Part shown: positions 17,660 through 26,999 of the stretch, piece after piece
Numbering within the stretch: the first letter of the stretch is position 1
How the letters are laid out: each line of letters begins with the position of its first letter
NCBI RefSeq assembly: GCF_000341225.1
Contig: NZ_ANAC01000007.1
Coordinates: 124,001-188,000 of the forward strand
DNA from: Nocardiopsis alba DSM 43377
Lineage (GTDB): Bacteria; Actinomycetota; Actinomycetes; Streptosporangiales; Streptosporangiaceae
Direction of reading: 5' to 3'
DNA: 64,000 nt
Notes under the pieces: generated by a model
Database searches by the model: none
What the model was told of the DNA's origin: nothing
What the model saw: the letters and a program-made list of their open reading frames with translations, nothing else
Program-made: the position numbers and the translations under genes

Positions 17660-20203
17660 TCAGCCCTCGGCGCCGGCGGCGATGTCCGTGGCGCGGGCGC
17701 GCAGGGCGCGCTCCACCCCGGCCCGACCCTCGATCAGCAGACGACGCAGCGCCGGAGCGGGGGAGTTCTCGGCGATGTAGGCGTCGGTGCGCTCCAGGGT
17801 CGCCTCCTCCACCAGGTGGCTCGGGTAGGCGATCTCGGCGAAGGACTGCGCGAACTCACCGGTCCAGCTCTCCCAGGCCGGAGCGAGCCGGGCGAAGTAC
17901 CGGTCCAGGAAGGGACGGTACAGGTCGGCCTGGAGCGGCTCGGTGAAGCCCACCAGCACCGAACGGAACTCGGCGTTGGCGAGGTCGCCGCCCACGATCC
18001 GCTCCCACGCGGCCTCCTTGGCCTCGGAGGTGGGGATCGCGGCCCGGGCGCCGGCGGCGTTGCGCTGACCGGCCGCGGTCGGGTCCGCCTTCAGCTCGGC
18101 GTCGATCTCGGCCTCGCCGGCCTCACCGGTGGAGACCAGACGGCGCAGCAGGGTCCAACGCAGGTCGGTGTCGACGGTCAGACCGTCCACGGTGATCGCG
18201 CCGTCGAGCAGACCGCGCAGCAGCGACAGGTCGGCCTCGGTCACGGCCACCGAGGCGAGCGCGTTGACGTAGGCCAGCTGGAGGTCGCCGCCGGGCTCGG
18301 CCGAGGACAGCAGCTCGCGCAGGCGGGAGCCCAGCTTCTCGAAGCCGATCGGGCGCCAGGCCGGGTCGGCGTAGTTGACGATCGCGCCCGCGGCCTGCCG
18401 CAGCAGGGTCTGGGCGACCATCACGTCGTCCACGCCGCTGATCCCGGAGATGACCAGCTCGACGTAGTCGCGGGCGGCCATCTCGCCGTCGCGCGTCATG
18501 TCCCAGGCGGCGCCGAAGGCCAGCGCGCGCGGCAGGGACTCGCGGATCTCGCCGACGCCCTCGACCACGGTGCGCAGGGAACGCTCGTCCAGACGGATCT
18601 TGGTGAAGGTGAGGTCGTCGTCGTTGATCAGCACCAGGTCCGGGCGGGCCTTGCCGACCAGCTCGGCGACCTCGGTGCGCTCACCGCTGACGTCCAGCTC
18701 CACACGCTCGCGGCGCACGATGCCGTTCTCGGTGCGGTCGTACAGGCCCACCGCGAGGCGGTGCGAACGCAGCGTCGGGTGCTCGGAGGCGGCCTCCTGG
18801 AGCACGGCGAACGAGGTGAAGTTCCCGTCCGCGTCCACCTCGAACTCCGGGCGCATCGTGTTGACGCCGGTGGTCTCCAGCCACTCACGGGACCAGCCGG
18901 AGAGGTCACGGCCGGAGGCGGCCTCCAGGTGCTTGAGGAGGTCCTTCAGCTCGGTGTTGCCGTAGGCGTTCTCCTTGAAGTAGGCGCGCACGCCCGCGAA
19001 GAACGCGTCCACGCCCACGTACGCCGCGAGCTGCTTGAGGACCGAGGCGCCCTTGGCGTAGGTGATGCCGTCGAAGTTGACCTCGACCGCCTGGATGTCG
19101 ACCATGTCGGCGGCGATCGGGTGGGTCGAGGGCAGCTGGTCCTGGAGCAGGGCCCACGCCTTCTCGACGTTGGCGAAGGTCGTCCAGGCGTCGGTCCACT
19201 TGGTGGCGTTGGCCTGGCAGTAGACGCTGGCGTAGGTCGCGAAGGACTCGTTCAGCCACAGGTCGTCCCACCAGCGCATGGTGACCAGGTCGCCGAACCA
19301 CATGTGCGCCATCTCGTGCAGGATGGTCTCGGCGCGACGCTCGTAGCGGGCGTCGGTGACACGGGAACGGAAGACGTAGTCCTCCAGGAAGGTCACCGCA
19401 CCGGCGTTCTCCATGGCCCCGGCGTTGAACTCGGGCACGAAGAGCTGGTCGTACTTGCCGAACGCGTACCGCACGTCGAACAGGTCGTGGAAGAAGTCGA
19501 AGCCCTGCTTGGTGACCTCGAACAGGGCGTCGGAGTCCAGGTGCTCGGCGAGCGAGGCGCGGCAGTACAGGCCCAGCGGGATGCCGTCGTGCTCGTCGCG
19601 CACCACGTGGTAGGGGCCCGCGATCAGCGCGGTGATGTAGGTGGACATCACCGGGGTGGCCGGGAAGTGCCAGCGCACGCGCTCGTCGCCGGCGGCCTCG
19701 CGCTCCACGTCGGGGGCGCTGTTGGACACGACCTCCCACGACGGGGGCGCGTACACGGTCAGCTCGAAGGAGGCCTTCAGGTCGGGCTGGTCGAAGCACG
19801 TGAACATGCGGTGCGCGTCGGCCGTCTCGAACTGGCTGTACAGGTAGACCGAGTCGTCGACCGGGTCCACGAAGCGGTGGAGGCCCTCGCCGGTGCGCAT
19901 GTAGGCGGCGTCGGCCACCACGGTCAGCTCGTTCTCGGCCGCCACGGAGGGAAGGGTGAGCCGCTCACCATCGAACAGCTCGGCGACGTCGAGCGCCTCG
20001 CCGTTGAGGGTCGCGCCGTGCATCTTGGGCGCGACCAGGTCGATGAAGGTCCGCGCCCCCGTCTCCGAGCTGGAGAAACGCACCGTGGTGGTGGACCGGA
20101 AGGTCTCGTCCCCGGTGGTCAGGTCCAGCTCCACGGCGTAGGAGTCGACGCTGAGGATCCGCGCCCGCCCCCGGGCCTCGTCCCGTGTGAGGTTCCCTGC
20201 CAC
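17660..20203 (-). CDS. pepN: Aminopeptidase N (M1 family)
   Basis: This 847-residue zinc aminopeptidase removes N-terminal residues from peptides in the cytoplasm. The substrate-binding NAGAMEN motif and zinc motif HEMAH, with the third ligand in LNESFATY, are intact. The C-terminal half is the helical ERAP1-like domain. Length and layout match the PepN of Streptomyces. The GTG start at 20203 follows AAGGGAG at a good distance. It diverges from the DsbA-like gene over about 200 bp. Confidence 0.96.
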   Translation of the reverse strand: MAGNLTRDEARGRARILSVDSYAVELDLTTGDETFRSTTTVRFSSSETGARTFIDLVAPKMHGATLNGEALDVAELFDGERLTLPSVAAENELTVVADAAYMRTGEGLHRFVDPVDDSVYLYSQFETADAHRMFTCFDQPDLKASFELTVYAPPSWEVVSNSAPDVEREAAGDERVRWHFPATPVMSTYITALIAGPYHVVRDEHDGIPLGLYCRASLAEHLDSDALFEVTKQGFDFFHDLFDVRYAFGKYDQLFVPEFNAGAMENAGAVTFLEDYVFRSRVTDARYERRAETILHEMAHMWFGDLVTMRWWDDLWLNESFATYASVYCQANATKWTDAWTTFANVEKAWALLQDQLPSTHPIAADMVDIQAVEVNFDGITYAKGASVLKQLAAYVGVDAFFAGVRAYFKENAYGNTELKDLLKHLEAASGRDLSGWSREWLETTGVNTMRPEFEVDADGNFTSFAVLQEAASEHPTLRSHRLAVGLYDRTENGIVRRERVELDVSGERTEVAELVGKARPDLVLINDDDLTFTKIRLDERSLRTVVEGVGEIRESLPRALAFGAAWDMTRDGEMAARDYVELVISGISGVDDVMVAQTLLRQAAGAIVNYADPAWRPIGFEKLGSRLRELLSSAEPGGDLQLAYVNALASVAVTEADLSLLRGLLDGAITVDGLTVDTDLRWTLLRRLVSTGEAGEAEIDAELKADPTAAGQRNAAGARAAIPTSEAKEAAWERIVGGDLANAEFRSVLVGFTEPLQADLYRPFLDRYFARLAPAWESWTGEFAQSFAEIAYPSHLVEEATLERTDAYIAENSPAPALRRLLIEGRAGVERALRARATDIAAGAEG

Positions 20204-20410
20204 GCAAAGCTCCCTTCACGGCCGCCGTCGTCGCCGGCCGGAATCGTTACCGACCACGGCGAGCCTGCCGACAAGGGTGGGCGTCGTCGGGCCGAAGGTC
20301 GTCTCAATCGGCTTCGATCCTGCCACGCGCGGGGGTGGAATGCGCAACCGATGTGCGTGGTTGGTGACCTACGCGGCGAAGTTTTCGGCCTTGGAGAACA
20401 GGAGTAGTCG

Positions 20411-21043
20411 ATGACGCAGGACGACGGTGGGCGCGACCAGGGGACGATCCGGGCGGACATGTGGTTCGACCCGGCGTGCCCTTGGGCATGGATCACCTCC
20501 CGGTGGCTTCTGGAGGTGGAGAAGGTACGTCCGGTCCGGGTGGACTGGCACGTGATGAGCCTGGCGGTGCTCAACGAGGACCGCGACATCCCCGCGGACT
20601 ATCGGGAGTTCCTCAAGACCGCCTGGGAGCCGGTGCGCGTGTGCATCGCGGCCGAACGGCGCTTCGGCCCCGAGGTCCTGGGGCGTCTGTACACCGCCAT
20701 GGGCACCCGCTTCCACGACAAGGGGGAGCCCCGGACCATCGACACGGTGCGCGCGGCCCTGGCCGACGCGGAGCTGCCCGTCGACCTGGCCGACGCGGCG
20801 GGGTCCACCGAATACGATGAGGCCTTGCGCGCCTCGCACGGAGAGGCGATGGAACTGGTCGGAGAGGACGTCGGTACCCCCGTCGTCCAGGTCGAGGGCG
20901 TCTCGTTCTTCGGTCCGGTCGTCACTCCGATCCCGCGCGGCGAGGACGCCGGAAGGCTGTGGGACGGTGTGCGTCTGGTCGCCGGGACCGACGGGTTCTT
21001 CGAACTCAAGCGCACCCGCACCCGTGAGCCCGTCTTCGACTGA
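20411..21043 (+). CDS. DsbA-family, mycothiol-dependent nitroreductase-like protein (Rv2466c type)
   Basis: This 210-residue protein has a thioredoxin/DsbA fold with an inserted helical domain. It has the family opening MWFDPACPWAWITSRW and a VDWHVMSLAVLNEDRD segment. Rv2466c, as I recall it, is a mycothiol-dependent oxidoreductase with a CPWC site; here Cys23 is kept but the second Cys is Ala26 (CPWA), giving a monothiol site. The cis-Pro loop GTPVVQV is present. The ATG has AGGAG at a good distance. A small acidic ORF follows after 19 bases. Confidence 0.85.
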   Translation: MTQDDGGRDQGTIRADMWFDPACPWAWITSRWLLEVEKVRPVRVDWHVMSLAVLNEDRDIPADYREFLKTAWEPVRVCIAAERRFGPEVLGRLYTAMGTRFHDKGEPRTIDTVRAALADAELPVDLADAAGSTEYDEALRASHGEAMELVGEDVGTPVVQVEGVSFFGPVVTPIPRGEDAGRLWDGVRLVAGTDGFFELKRTRTREPVFD

Positions 21044-21062
21044 TCCACCCGGGAGGGACCCC

Positions 21063-21218
21063 ATGCCAGGGCCTGACGACGACCGCCGTGTCGATTTCCT
21101 CGACGACCTCGAGATCCTGCCCGACATCACCGGTGACGAACGCTCCGAAGGGTGGGGAGACTCCGACGAGGACTCCACCGCGCGGCTGATCGCCGACCGG
21201 CCCCCGCACTGGGGCTGA
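21063..21218 (+). CDS. Small acidic hypothetical protein
   Basis: This 51-residue ORF starts at ATG 21063, seven bases after GGGAGGG, and lies 19 bases downstream of the nitroreductase-like gene, so it is probably cotranscribed. It is rich in Asp and Glu (DFLDDLEILPDITGDE) and ends DRPPHWG. The non-random composition and strong ribosome binding site support it as real. I do not recognise a named family. A role linked to the redox enzyme upstream is only suggested by position. Confidence 0.65.
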   Translation: MPGPDDDRRVDFLDDLEILPDITGDERSEGWGDSDEDSTARLIADRPPHWG

Positions 21219-21314
21219 ACGTCCCCCCGCCCCGGCGCCCGCGACCCGCGGACGTCGGGGCGATCTTCCTCGATGCCCTGGTCAAGGCCGAAGCGGCTCT
21301 GGGACAGTGGGCCC

Positions 21315-22736
21315 ATGCGATCCCTCTACATCGACGGCACCTGGCGAGACTCCTCCTCCGACGAGGCCCTGGACGTGATCGATCCGGCGACCGAACAGGT
21401 CATCGATCGCGTCCCGGCCGGCACCACCGACGACGTCGACGCCGCGGTCGAGGCCGCGGCGGCCGCCTTCCCGGCCTGGGCGGCCCTCTCCTCCGGACAG
21501 CGCGTCACCCATCTGGCCAAGGCGCTGGAGCTGTTCTCCGCGCGTCTCGACGAGATCACCGCCCTGTTGACGCGGGACATGGGCGCCCCCGTCACCTTCT
21601 CCGGCAAGGTCCAGGCCGGGCTGCCCGCGTTGATGTTCCGCACCTACATCGACCTGGTCGAGGAGCACGGGGAGCGCTACTTCACGGGGGAGCGGGTCGG
21701 CAACTCCCTGCTGGTGCACGAGCCCGTCGGTGTGGTGGGCGCCATCACCCCGTGGAACTATCCGCTGCACCAGATCGTGCTCAAGGCCGTCCCGGCCCTG
21801 CTGGCGGGCAACACCGTGGTCCTCAAACCGAGCGAGATCGCCCCTCTGAGCGCCTACGCCCTGGCCGAGGTGTTCGACGGGGCGGGTCTGCCCCCCGGTG
21901 TGTTCAATCTGGTCAGCGGCGCCGGGCCCGTGGTCGGAGAGGCGATCGCCGCGCACCCGAAGGTCGACATGGTCTCCTTCACCGGCTCCACGCGGGCCGG
22001 GACGCGGGTCTCCGAGGTGGCCGCCGCGACGATCAAGCGGGTCGCCCTGGAACTGGGCGGGAAGTCGCCCGACGTCATCCTGCCCGGCGCCGACCTGACC
22101 CAGGCGATCAAGCGCGGGGTCGCCGACGTCATGCGCAACACCGGGCAGAGCTGTGACGCGCTCACCCGCACGCTGATCCACCGCGACTCCTACGAGGAGG
22201 CCGTGGAGCTGGCCGTCGCCGCCGCGGCCAAGTACGTCCCCGGGGATCCGACCGACGAGTCCACCCGGCTGGGACCGCTCGTCTCCGCGGCCCAGTTGGA
22301 GCGGGTCCGCGCCTACATCGACCTCGGTGTGGAGGAGGGGGCCCGTCTGGTGACCGGCGGCTCCGGCCCGGTCGAGGGCATGGAGCGCGGCTACTACGTC
22401 GCTCCGACCATCTTCGCCGACGTGCGCAACGACATGCGTATCGCGCGAGAGGAGATCTTCGGCCCCGTCATGTCCCTCATCCCCTACGACACCGTGGAGG
22501 AGGCCGTGCGGATCGCCAACGACACCGTCTACGGCCTCAGCGCCTCCGTGTGGTCGGCGGAACCGGAGCAGGGGATGGCCGTGGCCCGTGCCCTGAGGGC
22601 CGGTCAGGTCCGGCTCAACGGGGGTGCGCTGAACCCCCGCGCGCCCTTCGGCGGATACAAGCGTTCCGGCAACGGCCGCGAGTGGGGGCTGCCCGGCCTG
22701 GAGGAGTTCTGCGAGGTCAAGGCCGTGCAGACCTGA
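21315..22736 (+). CDS. NAD(P)-dependent aldehyde dehydrogenase
   Basis: The ATG at 21315 gives 473 residues and starts at the family N-terminus (LYIDGTWRDS). Catalytic Cys280 lies in NTGQSC, general base Glu246 in ELGGKSPD, and the cofactor motif PWNYPLHQ plus GSTRAGTRV are present. It oxidises an aldehyde to the acid; the substrate cannot be read from sequence. The upstream in-frame ATG at 21273 lacks conservation. The ribosome binding site is weak. Confidence 0.93.
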   Translation: MRSLYIDGTWRDSSSDEALDVIDPATEQVIDRVPAGTTDDVDAAVEAAAAAFPAWAALSSGQRVTHLAKALELFSARLDEITALLTRDMGAPVTFSGKVQAGLPALMFRTYIDLVEEHGERYFTGERVGNSLLVHEPVGVVGAITPWNYPLHQIVLKAVPALLAGNTVVLKPSEIAPLSAYALAEVFDGAGLPPGVFNLVSGAGPVVGEAIAAHPKVDMVSFTGSTRAGTRVSEVAAATIKRVALELGGKSPDVILPGADLTQAIKRGVADVMRNTGQSCDALTRTLIHRDSYEEAVELAVAAAAKYVPGDPTDESTRLGPLVSAAQLERVRAYIDLGVEEGARLVTGGSGPVEGMERGYYVAPTIFADVRNDMRIAREEIFGPVMSLIPYDTVEEAVRIANDTVYGLSASVWSAEPEQGMAVARALRAGQVRLNGGALNPRAPFGGYKRSGNGREWGLPGLEEFCEVKAVQT

Positions 22737-22861
22737 TCCTGTGCTCGGTATCACCCGGGATCGGCTCATCGGCGAGGAATCGGCCCCGGTGACGGAGGCG
22801 TTGTGGGGTGTGGAAAGATTCCGACTGGTCATTCCCCGGTCGAACCCAAACGAGGTGTGAG

Positions 22862-23008
22862 TTGAGCAACAAGCCCGCGGTCTCCAAGGCAGGTCCCCTC
22901 GGCAAGGACGTCAAGGCCATCATCGTGTACAACCTGATCGCGATCCTCTCCGCGGTGGGTTTCGCCGCCCTGGGTCTGAGCGTCGCCGCGGCCGCGGCCG
23001 GTGCCTGA
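22862..23008 (+). CDS. Small single-pass membrane protein
   Basis: A TTG start at 22862 with AGGTG just upstream gives 48 residues: a basic N-terminus (SNKPAVSKAGPLGKDVK) followed by one transmembrane helix (AIIVYNLIAILSAVGF onward) and an Ala-rich end. The composition is clearly protein-like, and such short proteins are common in actinomycetes. No function is known to me. It sits alone between the dehydrogenase and rpiB. Confidence 0.65.
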   Translation: MSNKPAVSKAGPLGKDVKAIIVYNLIAILSAVGFAALGLSVAAAAAGA

Positions 23009-23113
23009 TCAGGTCGACGCCGAGACGTACACCGCAGCGCTCTCACCGCGCCCCGCCCGCTCCCGGGCCGGGGCGCGGCGTCGTTCGCGCCCCGAAGGTG
23101 CCACACTGGTGAA

Positions 23114-23581
23114 GTGCGTGTTTACCTTGGATCAGATCATGCGGGCTTCGAGCTCAAAGAACACCTCGTCACCTGGCTGAAGGAGCGGGGCCACGAGGTC
23201 GTGGACGCCGGACCGGCCGTCTATGACGCGGTGGACGACTATCCTCCGTTCGTCCTACGCGCCGCCGAGGGCGTGGCGAAGGACCCGGGCTCCCTGGGCA
23301 TCGTCATCGGAGGCTCCGGCAACGGCGAGCAGATCGCCGCGAACAAGGTCGAGGGCGTTCGTGCCGCCCTGGCCTGGAGCGAGGACACCGCCAAGCTGGC
23401 GCGCGAGCACAACGACGCCAACGTGCTCGGCATCGGCGGGCGGATGCACTCCCTGGAGGAGGCCACGCGTTTCGTGGAGCTCTTCCTGGCGACTCCGTAC
23501 AGTGACGAAGAGCGGCACACCCGTCGTATCGCGATGCTCTCCACCTACGAGCGGACCGGAGAGCTTCCTCCGCTTCCGTAA
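23114..23581 (+). CDS. rpiB: Ribose-5-phosphate isomerase B
   Basis: This 155-residue enzyme interconverts ribose 5-phosphate and ribulose 5-phosphate in the pentose phosphate pathway. The motifs GSDHAG and GGSGNGEQIAANKV are intact. Glu72 in GNGEQ stands where the mycobacterial type uses Glu as catalytic base instead of the E. coli Cys. The C-terminus is slightly extended. The GTG start at 23114 has little Shine-Dalgarno and may be leaderless. A T-tailed terminator follows. Confidence 0.95.
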   Translation: MRVYLGSDHAGFELKEHLVTWLKERGHEVVDAGPAVYDAVDDYPPFVLRAAEGVAKDPGSLGIVIGGSGNGEQIAANKVEGVRAALAWSEDTAKLAREHNDANVLGIGGRMHSLEEATRFVELFLATPYSDEERHTRRIAMLSTYERTGELPPLP

Positions 23582-23631
23582 CATTCCCGTCCTGGTCGGG
23601 GTCGCGAGGCCTCTCCCGACATGAACGGAAC

Positions 23632-23663
23632 AAGGCCCCCGTGCGTGTTGTACGGGGGCTTTG
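23632..23663 (+). terminator. Terminator after rpiB
   Basis: An eleven-pair stem (AAGGCCCCCGT 23632-23642 with ACGGGGGCTTT 23652-23662, one G-T pair) with a nine-base loop is followed by TGTCGTGCTT. Confidence 0.85.
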
Positions 23664-23832
23664 TCGTGCTTGAAAGTGGAATAGGTGACGAATCGGGCCT
23701 GAAGACCCTGGCGCGACCGGCCGTTGTAGGGGATCATGTCTCGCGGCCGTGTCCACCGAACGCCGGTGAACAGGGCTTCCGCGCGGGTTTAGGCGGAACC
23801 CAAACCCGGGGTTATGGGGTGGAACGGCACCT

Positions 23833-23846
23833 GTGGCACGTGCCAC
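23833..23846. promoter_or_regulatory. Perfect 14-bp palindrome, possible operator of the phosphatase gene
   Basis: GTGGCACGTGCCAC is perfectly self-complementary. It lies 18 bases before a TACAGT box (23864-23869) that could be a -10 element, so it covers the -35 region. It is in the 395-bp gap before the SpoIIE-type phosphatase, a gap that otherwise contains only GC-rich sequence and no gene I can support. The binding protein is unknown. Confidence 0.45.
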
Positions 23847-24058
23847 GCCGGTACTCCAAGCGCTACAGTTCGTGCACAGCGGCGGGCCATGGCCGTCCGC
23901 GGCGCAGCGATGCCGCCTCTTCACCGGCCACCATGTCCCCACACCGTCCGGCCCGCCGACACGGACAGGCCCCGACGCGACCCCGGCCGCACCGGTGCGC
24001 CTTACGACGACCAGGAGTGACCCCCGCCGGCGAGCGGGCGCGCCGAGCCAGAGGATCA

Positions 24059-25162
24059 ATGAACCCCACACCGACCGCCAAGGCCACCCGTATGCTGCGC
24101 TCCGCCGCGCAGCGATTCATCGCGGTGCTCAAGCGCAAGGTGCTCTTCCGCTACCGGCTCGTCCTCATCACCCTCGTCGCCCTGGCGGTCGGGATCGGCG
24201 TGGGCTCCGTGTGGGGCCCGGCCGGCTGGTTCCCACCGAGCTCCACCATCCTCACCGTCCTGGCCGGCGGACTGCTCCTCAAACGCAAGAGCCTGGCCTT
24301 CCTGCTCGCCGTGGTCGCCGCGGTCCTGCTCTTCGTCGCCTCCCGCCTCGACGTCGGCCAGGTGGGCCCCGGCCTGTTGGTCACCATCGGGGTCACCGCC
24401 GTCCTGTCCTACCTGCTGTCCGGGGTGCGCGAACGCCTCGGCGTCCAAGGACTGAGCGGCGAGATGATGCTGCTGGACCTGCGCGACCGGCTCCGCCACC
24501 AGGGCAGGCTCCCCGAACTCCCCGAGGGCTGGGGACGCACCGCCGTCCTGCGCCAGGCCGGCGGCTCCTCCTTCGGCGGCGACTTCGTCGTGTCCATACT
24601 CCGCGGCAACCGGCTCGACATCGCGGTGGTGGACGTGTCGGGCAAGGGAGTGGACGCCGGCACCCGCGCCCTGATGCTGTCCGGTGCCTTCAGCGGACTG
24701 ATCGGCGCGGTGCCCGCGCGGGACTTCCTCGCCCACTGCAACGACTACCTCATGCGCAACAGCGGCGGTGAGGGGTTCGTGACCGCCGTCCACCTGAGCG
24801 TGGACACCGACACCGGCGAGTACCAGGTCGCCTCCGCCGGACACCCGCCGGCCCTGCACTACGACGGTGGAGCGGGCTCCTGGAGCGCCACCGACGCCAA
24901 GGGCGTCGTCCTGGGGGTCATCCCCGAGATGACCTACGGCTTCGTCGAGGGCAGGCTCCGGCCCGGAGACGCCATCATGCTCTGCACCGACGGGCTCATC
25001 GAGACGCCGGGCGAGGACCTGGACGCCGGGATCGACCGTCTTCTGGGCACGGCCGACATCCTGGTCACCCAGGGGTTCGCCACCGGGGCCGGTGAGGTCG
25101 TCGACACACTCAGCAAGGACAAGAACGACGACTGCGCCCTCGTCGTCCTCTGGCGTTCCTGA
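24059..25162 (+). CDS. Membrane PP2C/SpoIIE-type serine phosphatase
   Basis: The ATG at 24059 (AGAGGA upstream) gives 367 residues. Three to four hydrophobic segments (about 35-125) anchor it in the membrane; a SpoIIE/PP2C-like phosphatase domain (about 150-365) follows. Metal-binding signatures are FGGDF, VVDVSGKGVDAG, LCTDGLIE and the final NDDCALVVL. Such proteins dephosphorylate anti-sigma-factor antagonists in partner-switching stress pathways. No anti-sigma or antagonist gene is adjacent, so the partner is unknown. The upstream palindrome may regulate it. Confidence 0.92.
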   Translation: MNPTPTAKATRMLRSAAQRFIAVLKRKVLFRYRLVLITLVALAVGIGVGSVWGPAGWFPPSSTILTVLAGGLLLKRKSLAFLLAVVAAVLLFVASRLDVGQVGPGLLVTIGVTAVLSYLLSGVRERLGVQGLSGEMMLLDLRDRLRHQGRLPELPEGWGRTAVLRQAGGSSFGGDFVVSILRGNRLDIAVVDVSGKGVDAGTRALMLSGAFSGLIGAVPARDFLAHCNDYLMRNSGGEGFVTAVHLSVDTDTGEYQVASAGHPPALHYDGGAGSWSATDAKGVVLGVIPEMTYGFVEGRLRPGDAIMLCTDGLIETPGEDLDAGIDRLLGTADILVTQGFATGAGEVVDTLSKDKNDDCALVVLWRS

Positions 25163-25537
25163 GCCCGGAGGAAACCCTCACCACCCCTCCGACCGGCGCT
25201 TCCCCGCTTCGGAGGCCTCTCTCCGAGGCCGCCCCGACACCTCTCGGAGCGACCCGCCGATCCGGGCCGACCCCGCCTACGGGGACGGCGGTGAGCCGCG
25301 TCGGCCCTTCCTGCCGGTAGGGTCGACATGTTCCCCGACCCCGGTACGAGGTCGTTCGTACACGTCCCAGGATCGCCGTGCCCTCCCTCTCCGCCCCCTG
25401 GGCGCCGACTCCGCACGGTCCACCACACCAGTGACGAGGGGCCGGACCCGGGATCCCCGAGGTCCCGGACCTTTCCGGATTTTGCCGGCCCGACAGGCGT
25501 GTCCGTCGGGCTCTGGAGACGCAAGGGGGTGCTTCGC
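25163..25537 (+). other. 375-bp intergenic region before mgtE
   Basis: No gene is supported. GGCCTC/GAGGCC (25214-25219/25225-25230) is a short stem that may terminate the phosphatase transcript. CCCGAC/GTCGGG (25489-25494/25505-25510) forms a hairpin 27 bases before the mgtE start. I looked for an M-box magnesium riboswitch and did not recognise its conserved core. Confidence 0.5.
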
Positions 25538-26878
25538 ATGGACGGCGAGCGCGCTGAAGAACTCACCGATCTGGTCGAGAACAGCGACCTGACAGGGATC
25601 AGGCTCTGGTTGGCCGAACACAGACCCCACGAGATCGCGGACGAACTGGCCCGTATGCCGGGACGCGAGGCGATCATCCCCTTCCGGCTCCTGGACAAGG
25701 ACCGGGAGCTGGAGGTGTTCGAGGAACTCGATCCGAGTCAGCAACAGAACATCCTCCTGGGGCTGCGCGGGACCGACTTCCACGACCTGCTGGAGGAGAT
25801 GGAGCCCGACGACCGGGCCCGTCTCATCGGTGAGGCCCCGGCCAAGATCGCCACCCGGGCACTGGCCGGTCTGAGCCCCGCCGAACGCAAGATGACCGCC
25901 GCCCTCCTGGGCTACCCGGAGGACTCGGTCGGCCGGTACATGACCCCCGAGACGGTCATCCTGCACCGCGACCTCACCGTCGGGCGCGCGCTGGAGGTGG
26001 TACGGGCCCGAGGGGCCGACGCCGAGACGATCTACATCCTTCCGGTGGTCAGCGACGGCCGCCGCATGGTCGGCACCATCACCCTGAGCGACCTGGTCGT
26101 CAGTGACGACGACAGGATCCTCAAGGACCTGGTCGACGTGCTCGCGCCCCGGGTGCGCGCCAACGAACAGGTCGAGGACGCCGCCCGACTGATCCAGGAG
26201 GCCAACCTGGTCTCCCTGCCGGTGGTGGACTCCGAGGACCGCTTCGTCGGTCTGTTCACCTTCGACGACGCCCTGGAGGTCATCGAGGCCGCCGACTCCG
26301 AGGACATGGCCCGTCAGTCCGGTGCCAGCCCGGTCGGCGACCACTACGTCTCCGTCGGGGTGCTGCGTCTGGTCGGTGCCCGCTCGGTCTGGCTCATGCT
26401 GCTCATCGTCGCGGCCACGCTCACCATCAACGTGATGCAGGTGTACGAGGCCACCCTGGAGGAGGTCACGGCGCTGGCGATGTTCGTTCCGATGCTCATC
26501 GGAACCGGCGGAAACGTCGGGGCCCAGTCGGCGACGGCGATCGTGCGCGCCCTGGCCGTCGGCGAGGTGCGCGTCCGCGACCTGCCCGGGGTGATCTGGA
26601 AGGAGGGCCGGGTCGGGCTGCTGCTCGGATTCATGCTCGCGGGCATCGCCCTGGTGATCGGCTCCCTCCTGGTGGGGACCGACATCGCCGTGGTGGTCGC
26701 ATGTTCGGTGATCGCGATCTGCACCTGGGCGGCCGTCATCGGCTCGTCGATGCCCCTGCTGGCCCGCAAGGTCGGCGTGGACCCGGCCGTGGTCTCCTCG
26801 CCGATGGTCGCGACCCTCGTGGACGCCACCGGTCTGCTCATCTACTTCTCGATCGCCCGGATGATTCTGGGTATCTAG
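25538..26878 (+). CDS. mgtE: MgtE magnesium transporter
   Basis: The ATG at 25538, with AAGGGGG upstream, gives 446 residues. The order is standard: an N-terminal helical MgtE domain (about 20-120), a CBS pair (about 125-250, beginning VGRYMTPE), and five transmembrane helices (about 275-446) with the pore-lining PMLIGTGGNVGAQSAT segment. MgtE is a magnesium-gated channel in the cytoplasmic membrane; the CBS and N domains sense internal magnesium. It is a single-gene unit. Confidence 0.95.
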   Translation: MDGERAEELTDLVENSDLTGIRLWLAEHRPHEIADELARMPGREAIIPFRLLDKDRELEVFEELDPSQQQNILLGLRGTDFHDLLEEMEPDDRARLIGEAPAKIATRALAGLSPAERKMTAALLGYPEDSVGRYMTPETVILHRDLTVGRALEVVRARGADAETIYILPVVSDGRRMVGTITLSDLVVSDDDRILKDLVDVLAPRVRANEQVEDAARLIQEANLVSLPVVDSEDRFVGLFTFDDALEVIEAADSEDMARQSGASPVGDHYVSVGVLRLVGARSVWLMLLIVAATLTINVMQVYEATLEEVTALAMFVPMLIGTGGNVGAQSATAIVRALAVGEVRVRDLPGVIWKEGRVGLLLGFMLAGIALVIGSLLVGTDIAVVVACSVIAICTWAAVIGSSMPLLARKVGVDPAVVSSPMVATLVDATGLLIYFSIARMILGI

Positions 26879-26999
26879 GAAAGAGAGAGCCCAGAGGCGC
26901 TTTCGAGGCTTGTGTGATCTCCGTGTCTCCTCTCACCGCATGAACCGGGGGTGAAGCGGGTATCGCGTCAGAAGTCAGGACCGATCCAGGGGGGTTCCC

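Noticed and set aside
17816..20407. 863-codon open frame opposite pepN
   Set aside because: It is the antisense shadow of a clear aminopeptidase. The low-complexity Gly/Val/Leu/Glu/His composition comes from codon bias.
25163..25537. M-box magnesium riboswitch before mgtE
   Set aside because: No match to its conserved core; only two short stems are seen.
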